From NCBI GenBank assembly GCA_002377245.1, contig DFPL01000032.1, positions 1 through 24,801 of the forward strand: a stretch of DNA of 24,801 nt, read 5' to 3'. The stretch comes from Enterobacteriaceae bacterium UBA3516. GTDB taxonomy: Bacteria; Pseudomonadota; Gammaproteobacteria; Enterobacterales; Enterobacteriaceae. The translations under genes and the position numbers were made by a program. Positions 7,165 to 13,508 of the stretch are shown in pieces; position 1 is the stretch's first letter; each line of letters starts with the position of its first letter. A model generated the notes under the pieces. It worked only from the letters and a program-made list of their open reading frames with translations. It did not search any database and was not told the origin of the DNA.

Positions 7165-7197
7165 AAGCCCCTTACGTGAAGACGTAAGGGGCTTTTT
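7165..7197 (+). terminator. Rho-independent terminator of mgtS
   Basis: AAGCCCCTTACGT (7165-7177) pairs perfectly with ACGTAAGGGGCTT (7182-7194) around a GAAG loop, followed by more T. The gene stops 27 bases earlier. Confidence 0.95.
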
Positions 7198-7219
7198 GTT
7201 CATTTCAGTATTGCAGATG

Positions 7220-7317
7220 AAAAAAAACCGCCAGTGAACTGACGGTAAAAGCTTGCATGGATAGATTTGTGTTTTGGTCTTATCGCCATCCCGCTTCGGT
7301 GAGGAGATTTGCGGATC
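7220..7317 (-). ncRNA. mgrR: MgrR small RNA
   Basis: MgrR is a PhoP-activated, Hfq-binding sRNA of about 98 bases, encoded beside mgtS on the opposite strand; it represses eptB and ygdQ in E. coli. Here the minus strand ends in a canonical terminator: CCGTCAG/CTGGCGG stem (7239-7245 with 7228-7234), a four-base loop, and eight T (7227-7220). A candidate -10 TAGAGT (7329-7324) places the start near G7317, giving 98 bases, which equals the E. coli length. Position, orientation, size, terminator and a PhoP-box-like site agree. I could not align it to a reference sequence, so the 5' end is a prediction. Confidence 0.78.
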
Positions 7318-7323
7318 AAAATC

Positions 7324-7358
7324 ACTCTACCCACCGCATCTTCAATGAATCCTAAACG
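7324..7358 (-). promoter_or_regulatory. Candidate PhoP-dependent promoter of mgrR
   Basis: On the minus strand CGTTTA-N5-CATTGA (7358-7342) is followed by exactly 12 bases and TAGAGT (7329-7324). The spacing matches PhoP-activated promoters. One half-site is good (5 of 6) and one weak (3 of 6). Confidence 0.5.
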
Positions 7359-7459
7359 GCGTGAGGGTTACCCCAGTCCAGACCCACTCTTTGTTCAATG
7401 TGTGACAGTTCTCAACATCTGACGTGTTAAATTAAGCCATTCAGCGAAGTCCGCTCGAC

Positions 7460-7657
7460 CTATTTGCCTTTCATCACCAGCCTGGCGGCTTCAGTAAAGA
7501 CCTCATCTTCAACGCCATCACCCCGGTTTCGGCCCTGACGCTCGATCTCTTCAATGATGCTGTCCCGGTTAATGGCTTTACCCGCCGATACCAGCCCAAT
7601 GACCGCCGCGCCAATGGCTAATCCAATGAGTCCCGTGCGCTCGTCATTGAATTTCAT
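7460..7657 (-). CDS. Small one-helix protein of unknown function
   Basis: I do not recognise this 65-residue protein. It begins MKFNDERTG and has one glycine-rich hydrophobic segment (GLIGLAIGAAVIGLVSAG, about residues 9-26) long enough to span the membrane. A charged, mainly acidic tail with probable helices follows (RDSIIEEIERQGRNRG, then EVFTEAARLVMKGK). GGAG lies ten bases upstream of the ATG at 7657; an in-frame ATG at 7663 is only four bases from it, so the start could be two codons earlier. No neighbour suggests an operon. E. coli K-12 carries dgcZ at about this point instead. Confidence 0.6.
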   Translation of the reverse strand: MKFNDERTGLIGLAIGAAVIGLVSAGKAINRDSIIEEIERQGRNRGDGVEDEVFTEAARLVMKGK

Positions 7658-7763
7658 AAGCATGATTCTCCACAAAAGTTGCCCGAAAAAAATTTAGCAC
7701 AGCTTAAGGCAACGTCCAGCACAGGTTACAAAAACCCGCCATTGGTATGAGAAAAATACCGAG

Positions 7764-8369
7764 CTAGCCTCTTTGACTGAGCCAGACCGAATGCCCGGTA
7801 CAGTCTGGATCTTCAAACACGACCTCTATCACTTCAAATCCATTGTCACTAAGCAAAGCACGATACTCACCCGGAGACAGGCTCGCATGAAATAATGGCT
7901 CACCTTCAAATTCGCCCATTGCAATTCCATCATCGGGCCCGCTGGTGAACATGAGCAGACTGCCACTATGGCTATGAGCAGCAAATATCGGGAACATGGC
8001 GCGCTGATCCTGCTGATTCAGGTGAAAAAAACTATCCCAGGCGAGCAAACCATCAAAGGTTTCTTCCAGCCGGAGCTGGCGCATATCCTGATGAAACCAC
8101 CGCTGTTGCGGGAAAGACGTCCGAGCTCGCCCAATCATGGCCGCGGCACCATCAACCCCGGTGAGGGTATACCCACGTTGCACGAAATACTCAGCAATAG
8201 GCTGACCATTACCGCATCCGATATCCAGAATCGTCGCCGAGGGTTCCAGCCTTTGCGCGAATTTATCCAACCATGATTTCTCCTGCAACGTACGCGCGCG
8301 GCGCGTCGCAAAAGCGTCGGCATGACGCTCGTAAATAGACAGAATATTTTCCGCTGCGTGATTTGTCAT
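7764..8369 (-). CDS. Class I SAM-dependent methyltransferase
   Basis: A 201-residue cytoplasmic protein with the Rossmann-fold methyltransferase signature. Motif I is ILDIGCGNG (about 47-55), the acidic residue after strand 2 lies in LTGVDGAAAMIGRAR, and FDGLLAWDSFFHL corresponds to motif IV. The N-terminal SIYERHADAFATRRAR is typical of small-molecule methyltransferases of this group. Substrate is unknown. The ATG at 8369 is preceded by AGGA at about ten bases. It appears monocistronic, because a terminator on the same strand lies just upstream of its start. Confidence 0.85.
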   Translation of the reverse strand: MTNHAAENILSIYERHADAFATRRARTLQEKSWLDKFAQRLEPSATILDIGCGNGQPIAEYFVQRGYTLTGVDGAAAMIGRARTSFPQQRWFHQDMRQLRLEETFDGLLAWDSFFHLNQQDQRAMFPIFAAHSHSGSLLMFTSGPDDGIAMGEFEGEPLFHASLSPGEYRALLSDNGFEVIEVVFEDPDCTGHSVWLSQRG

Positions 8370-8398
8370 GATTTGACTGTCCTGCTTTGCAAGCGTTT

Positions 8399-8429
8399 AA
8401 AAAGAAAAAGCTCCGGCCAGTGCCAGAGC
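8399..8429 (-). terminator. Minus-strand Rho-independent terminator with no obvious gene before it
   Basis: On the minus strand GCTCTGGC (8429-8422), loop ACTG, and GCCGGAGC (8417-8410) form an eight-bp stem with one G-T pair, followed by TTTTTCTTTTT. It ends 30 bases before the methyltransferase start. The nearest upstream minus-strand gene stops at 8889, some 460 bases away, so it may end an unannotated RNA. Confidence 0.75.
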
Positions 8430-8723
8430 GTAATGGTTATATCAAATGTATCATGCGCTATGGGTATTTAAACCATAATAGGTACGGCCGATATTTCCTC
8501 GCACGTTACGATCTACGGTTCCCGCTGCGCGCTCCTCTGTGAGGATGCAGAGCACCCGACGAGTAAATAAGATAGCCTGGCGGGGCAGACTCTAAGTAAG
8601 AACAATCCAGAGGTGAATATGTTGAGTAGGATAGGTCTGATTACGCCTGACTGAGCGCCAAATTCATTAATTTGTCACAGACCTCATGTCATATGGTGGC
8701 TCTACCGGCACCGGGAGACCGTT
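8430..8723. other. 294-base intergenic region without a clear gene
   Basis: I see no convincing coding region. It contains a small folded segment (GCTCCTCTGTGAGGATGC around 8530, with alternative CTCTG/CAGAG pairing) and an 11-codon frame at 8619-8654 with an AGAGGTG ribosome-binding-like sequence, too short to trust. The minus strand may hold a short RNA ending at the terminator at 8399-8429. Confidence 0.4.
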
Positions 8724-8822
8724 ATGACAATGCTTATCCTGACGAGTGTATGGCTGGCTATCGTGCTGTTTGCAACAGTGATTGTACGGTCCCGCATGAG
8801 AGACGCTGACATCGATTATTGA
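8724..8822 (+). CDS. Candidate 32-residue small membrane protein
   Basis: This short frame encodes MTMLILTSVWLAIVL..., about 19 hydrophobic residues (3-21), then RSRMR and an acidic tail DADIDY. The positive cluster after the helix predicts an N-out, C-in single-pass protein. GGGAGA lies six to seven bases before the ATG, a good Shine-Dalgarno position. I do not recognise the sequence. A composite inverted repeat begins at its stop codon. Length, ribosome-binding site and composition are those of known small membrane proteins, but no family match supports it. Confidence 0.5.
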   Translation: MTMLILTSVWLAIVLFATVIVRSRMRDADIDY

Positions 8823-8876
8823 GACCGTTGCAGGTTGGCTATATGAAACCGCCCCATCAACCTGCTCAATGTCTCA
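8820..8876. repeat. Composite inverted repeat between convergent small genes
   Basis: TGAGAC (8820-8825) pairs with GTCTCA (8871-8876), and inside it GCAGGTTG (8830-8837) pairs with CAACCTGC (8858-8865), leaving a 20-base loop. There is no T tract on either side, so it is a 3'-end structure or weak terminator at best. Confidence 0.55.
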
Positions 8877-8888
8877 CTGAGCCAGGGT

Positions 8889-9131
8889 TTAAATCTTCCT
8901 GGTATCAAGCCCCGCCGCTTTCAGCCGATCGACAATTTTGAACATTTTTGCCACCACGGTCCTGAAGGATTGATTAATCCCTATTCCGTCGCAGATTTCG
9001 TCCCGTGGAAGGTGCTTGAGTTGATCGGCGTATTTAATGAGCTGTAAATGCATCTCTGCCAGTTTTGCACGCGGCGGAGCTTCGCTGAGCGCTTTCTTGA
9101 TGGCTGCATAAATCTCTTGCTCGCTACCCAT
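8889..9131 (-). CDS. Small helical, possibly HTH-like protein of unknown function
   Basis: An 80-residue, charged, mostly alpha-helical protein. The segment LKHLPRDEICDGIGINQSFRTVVAKMFKIVDRLKAAGLD reads like a helix-turn-helix unit (DEICDGIGINQSFRTVVAKM), so it may bind DNA, but I cannot name a family with confidence. There is no signal peptide or membrane segment. The ATG at 9131 has AAGG at about eight to nine bases. It sits alone on the minus strand between dcp and the small membrane protein, where E. coli has ydeJ/ydeI. Confidence 0.62.
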   Translation of the reverse strand: MGSEQEIYAAIKKALSEAPPRAKLAEMHLQLIKYADQLKHLPRDEICDGIGINQSFRTVVAKMFKIVDRLKAAGLDTRKI

Positions 9132-9263
9132 TGAAAATACCTTTTAATTAATGCGCGAAACGTTTTGTAGCATATCGCTCTGATGGTTTTGTGACGTCAG
9201 TATTCACAATGTGAAGATATATCCTGTTTTTTTCTTTCACGGTGCATTGTGGACGGCAGAAAG

Positions 9264-9290
9264 CAAAAAGCCGGGATTATCTGCCCGGCT
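9264..9290 (-). terminator. Rho-independent terminator of dcp
   Basis: On the minus strand AGCCGGG (9290-9284) pairs with CCCGGCT (9275-9269), loop of eight bases, followed by TTTTT. It lies about 20 bases past the dcp stop. Confidence 0.9.
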
Positions 9291-9310
9291 TCCTTGTTCA
9301 CTGAAATGCG

Positions 9311-11356
9311 CTATTCGCTCAAACCACGATTCACCAGCATCGGTTCAATCAACGGGTCGTGCCCGCGCCACTGGCGATAAAGTTCTGCTAAATCAGTGCT
9401 ATTACCACGGGACAAAATTGCCTCTCGGAAAATCTGCCCGTTTTCACGCGTCAATCCACCGTTATCGACAAACCACTGATAGCCATCATCGGCCAGCATC
9501 TGCGTCCACAGATAGGCATAATAGCCCGCCGCGTAACCACCGCCGAAAATATGGGCAAAATAGCTGCTGCGATAGCGAGGTGCGACGGCATCCATGTCGA
9601 GTGATTCACGGTGTATGGCCTCGGTTTCGAAGGTATCCACATCATCAATTTGTTCATCCGCACGCAAACTGTGCCAGTTCATATCCAACAGGGCGGCACT
9701 GAGCAGTTCGGTCATGTCGTAGCCTTTATTGAACTGAGTACTGCGCAGCATTTTATCGCGCAATGCTTCCGGCATTGGCTCACCGCTCTGGTAGTGCCGA
9801 GCGTATCGGGTAAATACCGCCGGATGGCTGGCCCAGTGCTCATTAATTTGTGACGGAAATTCGACAAAATCCCGCGGCGTGTTGGTTCCCGAGAGCGTCG
9901 CATAATGCTGACTGGCGAACAGACCGTGCAGCGTGTGGCCAAATTCGTGGAACAGTGTTACCACATCGTCCCAGGAGAGCAGCGCCGCCTGGCCGTCGGC
10001 GGGTTTCTGGTAATTACAGACGTTATAGATAACCGGCAGGGTGTCAGCCAGAGTGGACTGTTCCACGAAATTGCCCATCCATGCACCGCCGCTTTTCGAG
10101 TCCCTGGCAAAGAAATCGCCATAGAACAGCGCCATACCTTTGCCATCGGCGTCGAAAATTTCCCAGACACGCACATCAGGATGGTAAACAGGAATGTCGA
10201 AACGCTCGACAAAGCGAATGCCGAACAGTTGCGTTGCGGTGTAGAAGACACCGTCGATCAGGGTATTGTCGAGGGCAAAGTACGGCGCAATTTGCGCGTC
10301 ATCAACATCAAATTTTGCCAGTCGCACCTGCTCGGCATACCACAACCAGTCCCATGCCTGCGCGGTAAATCCACCCTGCTGATCGTCAACAACCTTCTGT
10401 ATATCGGCCAGCTCTCGCTCCGCTCTGAAGCGTGCAGCCAACGCAATCCCGCGCATAAATTCGAAGGCAGCCTGCGGCGTTCCTGCCATCTGATCGGCAA
10501 TTTTCCAGCTGGCGTAATCCGGGAAGCCCAACAATTGCGCCTGCTTCGCCCGCAATTCGGCCAGCCGTAACACGATGCTGCGGGTGTCGTTAGCGTCGCT
10601 TTTAGACGTTCGTTGGGTGCTGGCACGAAACAGATTTTCACGGGTTTGCCGATCACGCAGTGAGGCGAGTAAAGGCTGTTGGGTGGTATTGAGCAACGTG
10701 AGCAGCCAGCGGTCTTTCAACCCTTTATCTTTTGCCGCAGAGGCCGCAGCAGCAATCGCTTCCTCGCTCAGCCCATCGAGCTGGTGCAAATAATCCACCA
10801 CCAAACCACCCGCTTTGTCAGCGGCCAGTAGACGTTGGTTGAACTGACTGGTGAGGCCTGCGGCTTCCGTATTCAGTGCCTTAAGCGCCTCTTTATCTTC
10901 ATCATTTAGTGTTGCCCCTGCCAGCTTAAATTTTTGCCAGAGTACTTCGACCAGCCGCAGCGACTCAGCATCAAGTCCAGCGGTTTGACGGTTTTGCCAC
11001 ACGGCATCAATGCGCGCAAATAATGCCCCATTGAGGTAAATATCATTGGCCAGTTGCGCAAGCTCGGTGGAAAATTCCTCATCAAGCTGCTGCAAAAAAT
11101 CGTTAGTGTGTGCAGAGGTCATCGCAAAGAAGACCTGAGTCACCCGCGTCAGGAGTTCTCCACTCACTTCCAGGGCAAGAACAGTATTGGCAAACGTCGC
11201 GGGTTCCACGTTTTCCGCGATAGCTTGCACCTCGGCGCGTTTTTGCGCGACCCCCTTATCAAAAGCCGGTCGGTAATGATCCTGATGAATGTGATCGAAG
11301 GGGGGAGCCTGATACGGCAGCGCACTGATGCCAAAGAAAGGATTTGTTACCAACAT
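9311..11356 (-). CDS. dcp: Dcp, dipeptidyl carboxypeptidase II
   Basis: A 681-residue zinc metallopeptidase of family M3 that removes C-terminal dipeptides from peptides, completing cytoplasmic (and possibly periplasmic) peptide breakdown. The length equals that of E. coli Dcp. The zinc site is HEFGH (470-474), with the third ligand Glu499 in RDFVEFPSQ. The conserved FARDSKSGGAWMGNF block near 416-430 and the C-terminal YRSSYFAHIFGGGYAAGYYAYLW are also intact. There is no cleavable signal. The ATG at 11356 follows AGGAG at seven bases. The gene is monocistronic, ended by a strong terminator, and divergent from ydfG. Confidence 0.97.
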   Translation of the reverse strand: MLVTNPFFGISALPYQAPPFDHIHQDHYRPAFDKGVAQKRAEVQAIAENVEPATFANTVLALEVSGELLTRVTQVFFAMTSAHTNDFLQQLDEEFSTELAQLANDIYLNGALFARIDAVWQNRQTAGLDAESLRLVEVLWQKFKLAGATLNDEDKEALKALNTEAAGLTSQFNQRLLAADKAGGLVVDYLHQLDGLSEEAIAAAASAAKDKGLKDRWLLTLLNTTQQPLLASLRDRQTRENLFRASTQRTSKSDANDTRSIVLRLAELRAKQAQLLGFPDYASWKIADQMAGTPQAAFEFMRGIALAARFRAERELADIQKVVDDQQGGFTAQAWDWLWYAEQVRLAKFDVDDAQIAPYFALDNTLIDGVFYTATQLFGIRFVERFDIPVYHPDVRVWEIFDADGKGMALFYGDFFARDSKSGGAWMGNFVEQSTLADTLPVIYNVCNYQKPADGQAALLSWDDVVTLFHEFGHTLHGLFASQHYATLSGTNTPRDFVEFPSQINEHWASHPAVFTRYARHYQSGEPMPEALRDKMLRSTQFNKGYDMTELLSAALLDMNWHSLRADEQIDDVDTFETEAIHRESLDMDAVAPRYRSSYFAHIFGGGYAAGYYAYLWTQMLADDGYQWFVDNGGLTRENGQIFREAILSRGNSTDLAELYRQWRGHDPLIEPMLVNRGLSE

Positions 11357-11569
11357 GTTCCACTCCTGATAGGGTTAGTCACTGCAGATTAGGCATGCGC
11401 TGAGCGTATCGCAATGCATTCATCGGGTTACATCAAAAATCTTACCCGCATCAGCGGCGGGCAACATAAAATGATGAAGAAAGCACAATACTTCAACATA
11501 TCAGGGCTAACCCTGTGTTGTCGTGCATGCTATGGTAATACATCATAAAAAGCGTTGAGGAACAGTGAG

Positions 11570-12319
11570 ATGATTATTTTAGTTACCGGAGCAACGGCGG
11601 GTTTTGGTGAGAGTATTACGCGTCGTTTCTTACAAAACGGGCATAAGGTCATTGCTACCGGTCGCCGCCAGGAACGTCTGCAAGAACTGAAAGATGAACT
11701 GGGCGACAACCTCTACATCGCGCAGGTGGATGTGCGTAACCGCGCGGCTATCGAAGAAATGCTCGCCAGTCTTCCTGCAGAATGGCAGGACATTGATGTA
11801 CTGGTGAACAATGCGGGCCTGGCGCTAGGACTCGAGCCTGCACACAAAGCCAATATTGATGACTGGGAAACGATGATTGATACCAACAACAAAGGGCTGG
11901 TCTACATGACGCGCGCCGTGTTGCCTGGCATGGTTGAACGTAATCGTGGTCATATCATCAATGTGGGTTCCACCGCAGGAAGCTGGCCTTACGCGGGCGG
12001 CAACGTTTACGGCGCAACCAAAGCCTTTGTTCGTCAGTTCAGTCTGAACCTGCGTACTGACCTGCACGGCACGGCGATCCGTGTGACCAACCTTGAACCG
12101 GGCCTCGTGGGTGGCACTGAATTCTCCAACGTTCGCTTCAAAGGCGATGACAACAAAGCCGGTAAAACCTACGAAAACACCAACGCCCTCTCCCCTGAAG
12201 ATGTCACCGAAGCGGTCTGGTGGGTTGCCACACTGCCAAAACATGTCAACATCAACACTCTGGAAATGATGCCGGTCAGTCAGACCTACGCGGGTCTTAG
12301 CGTTCATCGCGAAGGTTAA
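11570..12319 (+). CDS. ydfG: YdfG, NADP-dependent 3-hydroxy acid dehydrogenase
   Basis: A 249-residue short-chain dehydrogenase/reductase nearly identical to E. coli YdfG. The E. coli enzyme oxidises L-allo-threonine, D-serine and related 3-hydroxy acids, and reduces malonic semialdehyde (RutE/YdfG activity in pyrimidine breakdown). The nucleotide-binding TGATAGFG is at 6-13, NNAG at 80-83, and the catalytic Ser134, Tyr147 and Lys151 lie in NVGSTAG and VYGATK. ATG 11570 matches the E. coli N-terminus (MIVLVTGA); GAGG lies upstream. A hairpin without T tract follows the gene. Confidence 0.96.
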   Translation: MIILVTGATAGFGESITRRFLQNGHKVIATGRRQERLQELKDELGDNLYIAQVDVRNRAAIEEMLASLPAEWQDIDVLVNNAGLALGLEPAHKANIDDWETMIDTNNKGLVYMTRAVLPGMVERNRGHIINVGSTAGSWPYAGGNVYGATKAFVRQFSLNLRTDLHGTAIRVTNLEPGLVGGTEFSNVRFKGDDNKAGKTYENTNALSPEDVTEAVWWVATLPKHVNINTLEMMPVSQTYAGLSVHREG

Positions 12320-12328
12320 TTTTCTCCT

Positions 12329-12346
12329 CCCGGCCTGCGGGCCGGG
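12329..12346 (+). terminator. Hairpin between ydfG and rspR
   Basis: CCCGGCC (12329-12335), loop TGCG, GGCCGGG (12340-12346). The stem is very stable but lacks a downstream T run, so it is a 3'-end or attenuating hairpin rather than a classic terminator. Confidence 0.6.
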
Positions 12347-12370
12347 TATGGGAACGGCGGTGAATAAGTG

Positions 12371-12378
12371 GTATGGTA
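12371..12378 (+). promoter_or_regulatory. Candidate promoter/operator of rspR
   Basis: GTATGGTA lies 32-39 bases before the rspR start and recurs at the rspA promoter on the minus strand (18884-18891). TG-G-TATGGT also reads as an extended -10. It may be a promoter element, an RspR site, or both. Confidence 0.35.
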
Positions 12379-12409
12379 CCCAGGTTAACCTCATAAAAAG
12401 TAAGCGCGA

Positions 12410-13096
12410 ATGACCGTCGAAACCCAACTCAATCCGACACAGCCCGTTAATCAGCAAATCTACCGCATTTTGCGTCAGGATATCGTCCATTGCCTGATCC
12501 CCCCGGGTACCCCCCTCTCTGAGAAAGAAGTGTCGGTGCGTTTCGATGTCTCACGGCAGCCCGTTCGTGAAGCCTTTATCAAGCTCGCGGAAAATGGTCT
12601 GATCCAGATTCGCCCTCAGCGTGGCAGCTACGTCAACAAAATTTCCCTGAGTCAGGTACGCAATGGCTGCTTTGTGCGTCAGGCGATTGAGTGTGCGGTT
12701 GCCCGTCGTGCAGCTGGCATGGTGACCGACAGCCATTGCTATCAGTTGGAACAAAACCTGAATCAGCAGCGGATCGCCATTGAGCGCAAACAGCTTGATG
12801 ATTTCTTCCAGCTTGACGATGAATTTCATCAGAAACTGGCCTTAATCGCCGATTGCCAGCTCGCCTGGGACACCATAGAAAACATCAAAGCGACCATTGA
12901 CCGCGTGCGTTACATGAGTCTCGACCATGTCTCGCCGCCGGAGATGCTGTTGCGTCAGCATAACGATATTTTCGTGGCGCTGGAAAAGCGCGATGCCGAT
13001 GCCGTGGACAAAGCCATGACCCAGCATTTGCAGGAGATCAGCGCCTCGGTAAAACTGATAAGCCAGGAAAACCGCGACTGGTTTAGCGAAGACTAG
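12410..13096 (+). CDS. rspR: RspR (YdfH), GntR-family repressor
   Basis: A 228-residue regulator with an N-terminal GntR winged helix (about 15-85; PLSEKEVSVRFDVSRQPVREAFIKLAENGL is the helix-turn-helix) and a C-terminal FCD ligand-binding domain. The FCD metal-binding pattern is visible as DDEFHQKLA and later histidines (QHNDIF, TQHLQEIS). It is very close to E. coli RspR, which represses rspAB. Length is identical. The ribosome-binding site is weak. The operon it controls, rspA-rspB-ydfJ, lies about 5.7 kb away on the other strand in this window, with ydfI in between, so the regulator and pathway are still linked. Confidence 0.95.
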   Translation: MTVETQLNPTQPVNQQIYRILRQDIVHCLIPPGTPLSEKEVSVRFDVSRQPVREAFIKLAENGLIQIRPQRGSYVNKISLSQVRNGCFVRQAIECAVARRAAGMVTDSHCYQLEQNLNQQRIAIERKQLDDFFQLDDEFHQKLALIADCQLAWDTIENIKATIDRVRYMSLDHVSPPEMLLRQHNDIFVALEKRDADAVDKAMTQHLQEISASVKLISQENRDWFSED

Positions 13097-13159
13097 CCCC
13101 TTCTTCTTTTCTCCCTTAGTGAAAAGTCGTGCTTTTTTAGCAGATAAAAAAGTGTGACG

Positions 13160-13200
13160 TTGATCAAAAACAAAAAATCATCTGAGCAAAAGCGTATTTA
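13160..13200 (+). promoter_or_regulatory. FNR-dependent promoter of ydfZ
   Basis: TTGAT-CAAA-AACAA (13160-13173) matches the FNR box TTGAT-N4-ATCAA at 9 of 10 positions. A -10 TATTTA (13195-13200) predicts a start near 13207-13208, so the box centre sits at about -41.5, the class II activator position. E. coli ydfZ is a known FNR target. Confidence 0.78.
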
Positions 13201-13269
13201 TAAGGTCGTCCGTTACGTGGACGCCTTCTGCCCCGGCATAGTTTGCGGATGATAAAAGGAGAAACCACC

Positions 13270-13473
13270 ATGATGACTTATGATCGTAACCGTAATCCTA
13301 TTACCACTGGCAGCCGTGTGATGATTAATGGCACTGGCCGTACCGGCAAAATCGTGGCTATACACGGCGATGGCCTCAATGCGGGCCAGCTTCGTCGCAG
13401 CAAAACGGTGGAAGTAGAGGGTTGTGAAGGCCAGTTTGAACCGGTTGAACTGATTCGCCTCGGCCTGCACTAA
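13270..13473 (+). CDS. ydfZ: YdfZ, small anaerobically induced protein
   Basis: A 67-residue cytoplasmic protein, same length as E. coli YdfZ (TYDRNRN..., TGSRVM, GRTGKI, KTVEVEGCE). The E. coli protein is reported to bind selenium, probably through the cysteine in VEGCE, which is kept here (Cys54). GGAG lies eight bases before ATG 13270. It is monocistronic: an FNR-type promoter precedes it and an inverted repeat follows. Confidence 0.93.
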   Translation: MMTYDRNRNPITTGSRVMINGTGRTGKIVAIHGDGLNAGQLRRSKTVEVEGCEGQFEPVELIRLGLH

Positions 13474-13479
13474 TGGTGA

Positions 13480-13503
13480 GAATGCCGCCGGACGGCGGCA
13501 TTC
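13480..13503. terminator. Hairpin between convergent ydfZ and ydfI
   Basis: GAATGCCGCCG (13480-13490) and CGGCGGCATTC (13493-13503) are perfect inverted arms of 11 bases. There is no long T run, but the position between two convergent stops suggests a bidirectional terminator. Confidence 0.75.
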
Positions 13504-13508
13504 ATGAC

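Noticed and set aside
8619..8654. Eleven-codon frame (MLSRIGLITPD) with an AGAGGTG upstream.
   Set aside because: No conservation evidence possible here, no hydrophobic or toxin-like composition; noted only as part of the intergenic description.
11825..12490. Open frame of 221 codons on the minus strand opposite ydfG and the start of rspR.
   Set aside because: It is antisense to two well-conserved genes, has no recognisable domain, and arises from their codon bias.
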